Origin: Vicinamibacteria bacterium
Lineage (GTDB): Bacteria > Acidobacteriota > Vicinamibacteria > Vicinamibacterales > 2-12-FULL-66-21
Reading direction: 5' to 3'
DNA length: 6,390 nt
NCBI GenBank assembly: GCA_025937075.1
Contig: JAICSD010000267.1
Location: 1 to 6,390, forward strand
Part shown: positions 1 through 6,390 of the stretch, one piece after another
How the letters are laid out: each line of letters begins with the position of its first letter
Numbering within the stretch: the first letter of the stretch is position 1
The notes under the pieces: model-generated
The model's database searches: none
What the model saw: only the letters and a program-made list of their open reading frames with translations
What the model was told of the DNA's origin: nothing
Program-made: the position numbers and the translations under genes

Positions 1-54
1 CCCCATCAAGGGGCGCCCTACAGGCGAGACGTAGGCGGCCCTTTACGGGCCGCC
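1..54. repeat. Inverted REP pair, unit 1 (left member cut by window edge)
   Basis: Two palindromic REP elements face each other. The first (1-21) is on the minus strand and lacks its outer stem bases because the window begins there; its loop reads TTGAT instead of TTTAC. The second (31-54) is on the plus strand and is one G shorter than the other copies at the GTAG/stem junction. The 9-nt spacer between them reads AGGCGAGAC. Read from its GTAG head, each REP is GTAG, then an 8-nt arm, a 5-nt loop and the complementary arm. The GTAG tetranucleotide at the foot of a hairpin is the known hallmark of REPs handled by RAYT transposases, and such a gene lies directly downstream. Confidence 0.85.
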
Positions 55-86
55 ACGGTATCGCACGCACCGGCAAAGTCTGGACC

Positions 87-145
87 GGCGCCCCATAAAG
101 GGGTGCCCTACAGGTGAGACGTAGGGCGGCCCTTTACGGGCCGCC
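87..145. repeat. Inverted REP pair, unit 2 (BIME-like)
   Basis: This repeats the 1-54 arrangement. A minus-strand REP (87-111) and a plus-strand REP (121-145) are separated by AGGTGAGAC. The tail after the pair (CGGTAT...CGCACGCACCGGC) also recurs after unit 1, so 1-86 and 87-about 184 are diverged tandem copies with a period near 90 bp. The plus-strand copy has a perfect stem, GGCGGCCC with GGGCCGCC around TTTAC. The minus-strand copy has one A/C mismatch on its GTAG strand, which becomes a G/T wobble on the other strand. GCCCTAC (105-111) and GTAGGGC (121-127) could also pair and form one larger cruciform. The unit ends about 10 bp before the transposase start codon. Confidence 0.88.
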
Positions 146-194
146 GCGGTATGGCGCACGCACCGGCGACGACGTTGCACCGGGGTACCGTCGC

Positions 195-701
195 ATGGCT
201 CGCCCTCGACGGATTGAAGGCTACGACTACACGGGCGCCCAACGATATTTCCTGACGATTTGCACGCACGATCGTGCGCCGCATTTCCTCTGCGACGACC
301 CGGTCGATCTCGTCATGCGGCAGTTCCTGCAATCCGCAGCCGCTGAAGGCTTCGCAATTCTTGTGTACTGCCTGATGCCCGATCACATGCACCTGCTCGT
401 CGAAGGCGTGTCCGGCGGCGCGGACTTGATCACGTTCACGAAGGACGCGAAGCAGAGGTCCGCGTGGCTGTTCAAGCGCCGTTTCAGACAGCGGCTATGG
501 CAGGAAGGCTATTGGGAGCACGTGCTGCGCGACAGTGAGCGCATCGAAGACATCATCGAATACATCGTGAACAACCCGCTGCGGAAGGGACTGGTCGAGA
601 GGCCCGAGGATTATCCGTACTGGGGATCGAGCGTGTACACGCGCGAGGCGATTCTGAAATTCATCGGATACGCGAGTCATAGCGATCGCGGCGCCCCGTA
701 A
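195..701 (+). CDS. REP-associated tyrosine transposase (RAYT), Y1/HUH family
   Basis: A 168-aa protein of the Y1 transposase (IS200-like) fold, of the RAYT type that binds and cleaves single-stranded REP hairpins and acts with neighbouring REPs. The N-terminal region MARPRRIEGYDYTG is followed by a strand RYFLTICTH (residues 17-25). The metal-binding HUH motif is H64 and H66 in CLMPDHMHLLVEG. LWQEGYWEHVLRD (101-113) is a typical RAYT segment. EYIVNNPLRKGLV (122-134) contains Y123, the likely nucleophilic tyrosine by comparison with the E. coli RAYT. The length is normal and all catalytic residues are present, so it looks intact. I chose ATG at 195 because a longer frame from GTG at 114 only translates a REP element. 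A weak GGGG lies 10 nt upstream. The stop TAA (699-701) and the last residues GAP are encoded by a REP copy. The gene is flanked by REPs in opposite orientation (121-145 and 690-714). Whether it still mobilises REPs is unknown. Confidence 0.9.
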   Translation: MARPRRIEGYDYTGAQRYFLTICTHDRAPHFLCDDPVDLVMRQFLQSAAAEGFAILVYCLMPDHMHLLVEGVSGGADLITFTKDAKQRSAWLFKRRFRQRLWQEGYWEHVLRDSERIEDIIEYIVNNPLRKGLVERPEDYPYWGSSVYTREAILKFIGYASHSDRGAP

Positions 702-827
702 AGGGACGCCCTACGACACCGGCGCCCCGTAAAGGGACGCCCTACGACACCGGCGCCCCGTAAAGGGGCGCCCTACACGTGGGATATACCGTGTGCTACA
801 TCGGCGCCCCGTAAAGGGGCGCCCTAC
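690..827 (-). repeat. Array of four direct REP elements between convergent genes
   Basis: Four 25-bp REPs in one orientation (GTAG on the minus strand) lie at 690-714, 721-745, 752-776 and 803-827. The first three are spaced exactly 31 bp apart by the same hexamer GACACC; the fourth follows after a 26-bp gap. The last two have perfect 8-bp stems (GGCGCCCC and GGGGCGCC around TTTAC). The first two have a T-G wobble at stem position 5. The array sits between the 3' ends of the transposase (+) and the RND permease (-), a classical REP location. There the hairpins could protect mRNA 3' ends or reduce read-through. No U-tract follows the stems, so intrinsic termination is not supported. A possible decayed half-copy (ACGCCCTGAAAC) lies near 839. 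The rest of 828-871 holds nothing I recognise. Confidence 0.9.
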
Positions 828-871
828 CCCGTGAAGCGACGCCCTGAAACGGATGAACCCGGAACCCGTGC

Positions 872-3946
<3,075 letters not shown>

Positions 3947-4045
3947 CGATGTCAACTACACAACTGCACAATTACCAACTACTCAAGACGTCCACTTCCA
4001 ACTCCTTGTGTAGTTGGTCGTTGTGAAGCTGCGTAGTTGTCACAA
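3947..4045. repeat. CAACTAC-type tandem repeat spacer with hairpin between adaptor and permease genes
   Basis: The whole spacer is built from degenerate 7-8 bp units: on the plus strand AACTACAC, AACTGCAC, AATTACC, AACTACT, and in the opposite sense GTAGTTGG, TCGTTGT, GCGTAGTTGT. The two halves are partly inverted. ACCAACTAC (3974-3982) pairs with GTAGTTGGT (4010-4018), and after a 2x2 internal loop CACAA (3967-3971) pairs with TTGTG (4021-4025). This gives a 14-bp stem around a 27-nt loop. In the operon mRNA the stem would end about 20 nt before the permease ATG. It has no U-tract and is not a standard terminator. It is much more AT-rich than the flanking genes. A role in setting permease translation relative to the adaptor is only an inference. 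Confidence 0.75.
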
Positions 4046-5230
4046 TTACTTCTCAGTGATCTTCATGCCGTCCGCCAGTTGCTCGACGTCCCTGGCGACG
4101 AGCGTGGTGCCGGCATCGATGCCCTTGCTGACCTCGACGCGGTCGCCAATCCGATCGCCGAGCACCACTTCGCGGCCCGTCAGCGTGCCGTCCTGGACGA
4201 CGAACACGCGGTTGGTGCCGTAGCGGCTCTGGACGGCCGACGCGGGAATCGTGACCGCGCGGTCGACGTGATCCGTCGTGATCTGCACGCGCGCGAACGT
4301 CCCGGGCTTCAGCCGGCCGTCCGGGTTCGGGACTTCGCCTTCGATCGCAAACGCGCGCGACTTCAAATTTACGGAAGGACTGATGCGCACGACCTTGCCG
4401 TCGAAGGTCTCGTCCGGATACGCGTCGACGTGCACCGCAACCGGACGTCCCGTTTCGATCCACGGCGCGAATTTCTCCGGCACTTCGGCCGTCAGCTTCA
4501 GCGGCTGAAGCCGGACGATGCGCATGATCGGTGTCTGCGGCTGGACGAACTGTCCGAGCGAGACGAGCCGCTCGGCGACGTAGCCGTCGAACGGCGCGCG
4601 GATGACGGTATCGCGCAGCTCGCGTTCGGCCAGTTGGAGCGATGAGGACTGCGCCTGGATGTCGGCGCGCAGTTGGCGCGCGGAGGCCAGGGCTTGATCG
4701 TGGGCGGCCTTCGCCGTGTCGTACCGCGTCTGCGCCGCGTCGAAGTCGGATTGCGACAGCAGCTTTCGCGCAGCGAGGCTCTTGGCACGCTCGAGCTGCT
4801 GGGTCGCTTCCGAGAGCTGTGCCGTACTGCTGACGACCTCTGGCACTTGATCGAGCGCGGGCAAATCGCCTTCGGCCGGCGCGCCGTACTTCGCACGAGC
4901 CTGCGCGAGCGCCGCCCGCTGCGTGTCCGCGCGATACCTCGCCTTTTCCGCATCCAGCTCGACGAGCGGTGTGCCGGCCTGCACCTTGTCGCCAAGATCG
5001 TGCGCAAGCGTGGCGACCCGGCCCTCCACTTCCGAGGACACGACGACTTCTTCGCGCGCGGCAAGCGTACCGATGACCTCGACGGCGCGGCGCAGCTCCC
5101 TGACCTGCGCCCGTTCGGTCTTCACGGGACGGCTGTGCTGTTCGGCGGCCGCGACTTGCTTCTCGCTGGAGCAGCCGGACAGCACGGCACACGACACGAT
5201 GACGGTGAGCGGCAGGTATAAACGACGCAA
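4046..5230 (-). CDS. RND efflux periplasmic adaptor (membrane fusion protein), lipoprotein
   Basis: A 394-aa adaptor that links an RND pump to an outer-membrane channel. The N-terminus MRRLYLPLTVIVSCAVLSGC is a lipoprotein signal peptide with lipobox LSGC, so C20 would be lipidated. In order come the first half of the barrel-sandwich/lipoyl domain (about 60-93, EVEGRVATLAHDLGDKVQAG), an alpha-helical hairpin rich in A, Q, R and L (about 94-207), the second lipoyl half (about 208-238, VIRAPFDGYVAERLVSLGQ), a beta-barrel (about 241-318, RLKPGTFARVQI), and a membrane-proximal domain with VTIPASAV (327-334). The start is TTG at 5228-5230, with AGAGAGGGAG 10 nt upstream. The frame stays open for 112 more codons upstream, but these translate a 7-bp DNA repeat (RTPHSAF-like peptide) and contain the promoter, so I exclude them. 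It is the first gene of the operon with the permease downstream. No TolC-like channel gene is seen here. Confidence 0.93.
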   Translation of the reverse strand: MRRLYLPLTVIVSCAVLSGCSSEKQVAAAEQHSRPVKTERAQVRELRRAVEVIGTLAAREEVVVSSEVEGRVATLAHDLGDKVQAGTPLVELDAEKARYRADTQRAALAQARAKYGAPAEGDLPALDQVPEVVSSTAQLSEATQQLERAKSLAARKLLSQSDFDAAQTRYDTAKAAHDQALASARQLRADIQAQSSSLQLAERELRDTVIRAPFDGYVAERLVSLGQFVQPQTPIMRIVRLQPLKLTAEVPEKFAPWIETGRPVAVHVDAYPDETFDGKVVRISPSVNLKSRAFAIEGEVPNPDGRLKPGTFARVQITTDHVDRAVTIPASAVQSRYGTNRVFVVQDGTLTGREVVLGDRIGDRVEVSKGIDAGTTLVARDVEQLADGMKITEK

Positions 5231-5240
5231 AACGGACAGG

Positions 5241-5250
5241 CTCCCTCTCT
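5241..5250 (-). promoter_or_regulatory. Ribosome binding site deciding the TTG start of the adaptor gene
   Basis: Read on the minus strand this is AGAGAGGGAG, a purine-rich Shine-Dalgarno-like run 10 nt before the TTG at 5230-5228. No ATG or GTG lies in frame between the promoter and the lipoprotein signal peptide, so this site supports the unusual TTG start. Confidence 0.6.
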
Positions 5251-5278
5251 GCGCGACGGGTATTCGGAAGGAAACAAT

Positions 5279-5284
5279 ATTATA
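5279..5284 (-). promoter_or_regulatory. Putative -10 box (TATAAT) of the efflux operon
   Basis: The minus strand reads a perfect TATAAT in an otherwise very GC-rich context, about 48 nt upstream of the adaptor start codon. Transcription would start near 5272 and give a leader of roughly 40 nt. The bases 17 upstream belong to the heptad array and read GCACTC, not a -35 consensus. A TG lies two bases (not one) before the hexamer, so it is not a strict extended -10. Because ATTATA is nearly symmetrical, weak rightward promoter activity is also conceivable. Confidence 0.5.
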
Positions 5285-5289
5285 TGCAG

Positions 5290-5573
5290 GTGCGGCGTGC
5301 GGAGTGCGGAACGCGGCGTGAGGCGTGCGGAGTGCGGGGTGCGGAACGCGGCGTGAGGCGTGCGGAGTGCGGAGTGCGGCGTGCGGGGTGCGGAACGGCG
5401 GCGTGCGGCGTGCGGAACGCGGCGTGCGGAGTGCGGCGTCCGGGGTGCGGCGTGCGGAACGCGGATGCGGCGTGCGGAACGCGGAGTGCGGCGTCCGGGG
5501 TGCGAGGCGGGAGGGCGAGGGGGAGGCGGGAGGCTGGAGGCGCGAGGCGCGAGGCGCAAGGCGCAAGGCGTGA
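5290..5573. repeat. Long degenerate heptanucleotide tandem array (GTGCGGA / GGCGCGA)
   Basis: About 284 bp divides almost without gaps into roughly 40 units of 7 bp. From 5290 to about 5505 the units are GTGCGGC, GTGCGGA, ACGCGGC, GTGAGGC, GTGCGGG, GTCCGGG and similar, with only a few 6- or 8-bp slips. From about 5506 to 5573 they change to GGCGGGA, GGCGCGA, GGCGCAA. Because 7 is not a multiple of 3, every frame translates to a seven-residue repeat (RTPHSAL-like on the minus strand, a C-G-V-R-N/R-A-E-like cycle on the plus strand), which gives long but spurious reading frames. It fills the gap between the divergent adaptor and DUF1684 genes. I see no gene in it. Confidence 0.9.
5509..5530 (+). 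other. Potential G-quadruplex motif inside the heptad array
   Basis: Four G-runs lie close together on the plus strand: GGG (5509-5511), GGG (5513-5515), GGGGG (5519-5523) and GGG (5528-5530). The loops are A, CGA and AGGC. This satisfies the usual pattern of four runs of three or more G with loops of 1-7 nt. It lies about 65 bp before the DUF1684 start, on its coding strand. Formation in the cell is not shown by sequence. Confidence 0.55.
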
Positions 5574-5577
5574 TTAT

Positions 5578-5585
5578 GGGAAAGG
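5578..5585 (+). promoter_or_regulatory. Ribosome binding site of the DUF1684 gene
   Basis: GGGAAAGG lies 9 nt before the GTG at 5595. It is the only purine-rich run near either possible start, and favours GTG 5595 over the in-frame TTG at 5637, which has none. Confidence 0.45.
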
Positions 5586-5594
5586 CGTCCGGAC

Positions 5595-6212
5595 GTGCTC
5601 CGTTTATGTAGGGCGTCCCTTTACGGGACGCCGTTCTTGATTGCAATCTCGGCTCTGCTCGTCGCGTGCACGGCCGCGCCTCTTCCGTACGCGGAACAGA
5701 TTCAGAAGTGGCGCGCCGAAAAGGACGCGTTCATGCGGGAGTCGTCGGAGTCGCCGGTGCCGGCGAGGGAGCGGACGAGCTTTCCCGCACTCACCTATTT
5801 CGCCGTCGACCCGGCGTTCCGCACGCCCGCGGCGCTGGAGGAACTCGGAGGCGGACCTCCGATCGAGATGCCGACGTCGACTGGTCAGGTGCGGAAGATG
5901 CGCCGCGTCGGCCGCCTGTCGTTCACGTTGAAGGGACGGCAGTTCGCGCTCACCGCGTTCGTCGAAGCGGACGAAACCGACATGCGGCGGCTCTTCGTCC
6001 CCTTCGGCGACCTGACGAACAGAACCGAAACGTACCCCGGCGGCCGCTATCTCGATCTCGACCGCACCGCCACCGGAATCTACGATCTCGACTTCAACAA
6101 GGCCTACAACCCGTTCTGCTACTACAACGCGTCCTACGACTGCCCGATTCCGCCGCCGGAAAATCGCCTCGATATCGCTGTTCTGGCCGGTGAAAAGGTG
6201 AGGCCACATTAA
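5595..6212 (+). CDS. DUF1684 domain lipoprotein with REP-encoded signal-peptide n-region
   Basis: A 205-aa protein recognised as DUF1684 from its C-terminal signature: GGRYLDL (149-155), LDFNKAYNPFCYYNASYDC (165-183) and PIPPPENRLDIAVLAGEK (184-201). The N-terminal helix IQKWRAEKDAFMRES (36-50) and FPALTYFAVDPAFR (63-76) also fit the family. Its biochemical function is not established. A hydrophobic stretch LIAISALLVAC ends in lipobox LVAC with C25, so export and lipidation are likely. Residues 5-13 (CRASLYGTP) are encoded by a REP palindrome at 5608-5632, which supplies the stretch between the start and the hydrophobic core. GTG 5595 has an RBS. TTG 5637 would remove the REP-encoded part but leave no positively charged n-region. 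The gene is divergent from the efflux operon across the heptad array, and no functional link is evident. The domain call is firm; the exact start is less so. Confidence 0.85.
   Translation: MLRLCRASLYGTPFLIAISALLVACTAAPLPYAEQIQKWRAEKDAFMRESSESPVPARERTSFPALTYFAVDPAFRTPAALEELGGGPPIEMPTSTGQVRKMRRVGRLSFTLKGRQFALTAFVEADETDMRRLFVPFGDLTNRTETYPGGRYLDLDRTATGIYDLDFNKAYNPFCYYNASYDCPIPPPENRLDIAVLAGEKVRPH
5608..5632 (+). repeat. Solitary REP element within the 5' end of the DUF1684 gene
   Basis: GTAG is followed by a perfect 8-bp stem GGCGTCCC / GGGACGCC around TTTAC. It is the same family as the REPs flanking the transposase about 5 kb away, with a T-A pair at stem position 5 where most others have C-G. 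It begins 13 nt after the GTG start codon, so the transcript could fold at the start of translation. The reading frame passes through it without a stop. Confidence 0.88.
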
Positions 6213-6215
6213 CTT

Positions 6216-6361
6216 CAAAACTTCCAACTCCCAACGCCCAATTCCCAACTCCCAACACCCAATTCCGACTCCCAACTTCCAACTCCCAAAGGTTCCCTGA
6301 GAGTCGAGCATCGAATTGAGAGTCGGCATTTGGGCGTTGGGAGTTGGGAGTTGGGAGTTTT
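6216..6361. repeat. CAACTCC heptad arrays in inverted orientation
   Basis: Directly after the DUF1684 stop, 6216-6289 is a run of about ten 7-bp units on the plus strand: AACTTCC, AACTCCC, AACGCCC, AATTCCC, AACTCCC, AACACCC, AATTCCG, with one 6-bp slip. At 6329-6361 the reverse complement appears (GGGCGTT then GGGAGTT three times). The two outer ends match closely: both contain AACTCCCAACGCCCAA, and the right arm has one extra heptad. They could therefore form a long stem around an ~85-nt loop. Within the loop TGAGAGTCG occurs twice, 10 bp apart (near 6298 and 6317). No gene is supported here. The inverted form resembles a small terminal-inverted-repeat element but I see no target duplication. 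Confidence 0.8.
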
Positions 6362-6369
6362 CCTATCGC

Positions 6370-6390
6370 ATGATCCAAGCTATCGTCTTC
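6370..6390 (+). CDS. Start of a possible HAD-family hydrolase gene (partial, runs off window)
   Basis: An ATG at 6370 opens a frame reading MIQAIVF up to the window end. This resembles the first strand of HAD-superfamily phosphatases and phosphoglucomutases (M-I-x-A-x-x-F before DFDG), in which the nucleophilic aspartate follows at once. GGAG at 6354-6357, part of the last heptad repeat, is 12 nt upstream and could serve as a ribosome binding site. Only seven residues are visible, so both the gene and the family are tentative. Confidence 0.35.

Noticed and set aside
114..194. GTG at 114 as start of the transposase
   Set aside because: The extra 27 codons translate a REP element and its tail; the family-typical N-terminus begins at the ATG at 195.
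690..776. Regular 31-bp repeats as a CRISPR array
   Set aside because: The repeats are REP palindromes with identical 6-bp linkers, far too short for spacers, and no cas gene is present.
803..827. Intrinsic terminator for the RND operon
   Set aside because: The stem is strong but is a REP copy and no T-run follows on either strand.
5284..5640. Small plus-strand proteins of MRSAECGVRG or CGVRNAACGVR type
   Set aside because: They are translations of the 7-bp array, open in several frames at once, with no supported start.
6094..6378. Minus-strand 94-codon frame rich in NSQLPTPN-like and LGVGNWALGVG sequence
   Set aside because: It consists of translated heptad repeats plus antisense of the conserved DUF1684 C-terminus.

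Overview
The window is GC-rich bacterial DNA of about 6.4 kb. It carries four complete genes, the first bases of a probable fifth, and an unusual amount of structured repeat DNA. The kind of REP-associated transposase, the DUF1684 lipoprotein and the imperfect 7-bp tandem arrays suggest a soil or sediment Acidobacteriota, perhaps Vicinamibacteria. That assignment is an inference from gene style and not proof.

Layout: (1) 1-184 holds two tandem ~90-bp units, each an inverted pair of REP palindromes. (2) 195-701 (+) encodes a REP-associated tyrosine transposase (RAYT, Y1/HUH family). Its stop codon lies inside the first of four direct REP copies at 690-827. (3) 872-3946 (-) encodes an RND efflux permease of the HAE1 type. 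(4) 3947-4045 is a spacer made of CAACTAC-type repeats that folds into a hairpin. (5) 4046-5230 (-) encodes the periplasmic adaptor (membrane fusion lipoprotein) of the same pump, preceded by an AGAGAGGGAG ribosome binding site and a TATAAT box. (6) 5290-5573 is a ~284-bp array of about 40 degenerate 7-bp units (GTGCGGA, then GGCGCGA). (7) 5595-6212 (+) encodes a DUF1684 lipoprotein whose signal-peptide n-region is encoded by a solitary REP copy. (8) 6216-6361 holds CAACTCC heptad arrays in inverted orientation. (9) From 6370 a reading frame starting MIQAIVF runs off the edge and may be a HAD-family hydrolase.

How it fits together: adaptor and permease form a two-gene efflux operon transcribed leftward, with no outer-membrane channel gene in view. 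The RAYT and its GTAG-headed palindromes form a classical transposase/REP pair. The REP stems vary by compensatory substitution (C-G, T-A, G-C at one position), which points to selection on the folded form. Separately, every sizeable intergenic gap outside the REP clusters is filled by a 7-bp-period repeat of a different sequence family. These arrays abut promoter, start codon or gene end, and are the least explained part of the window.
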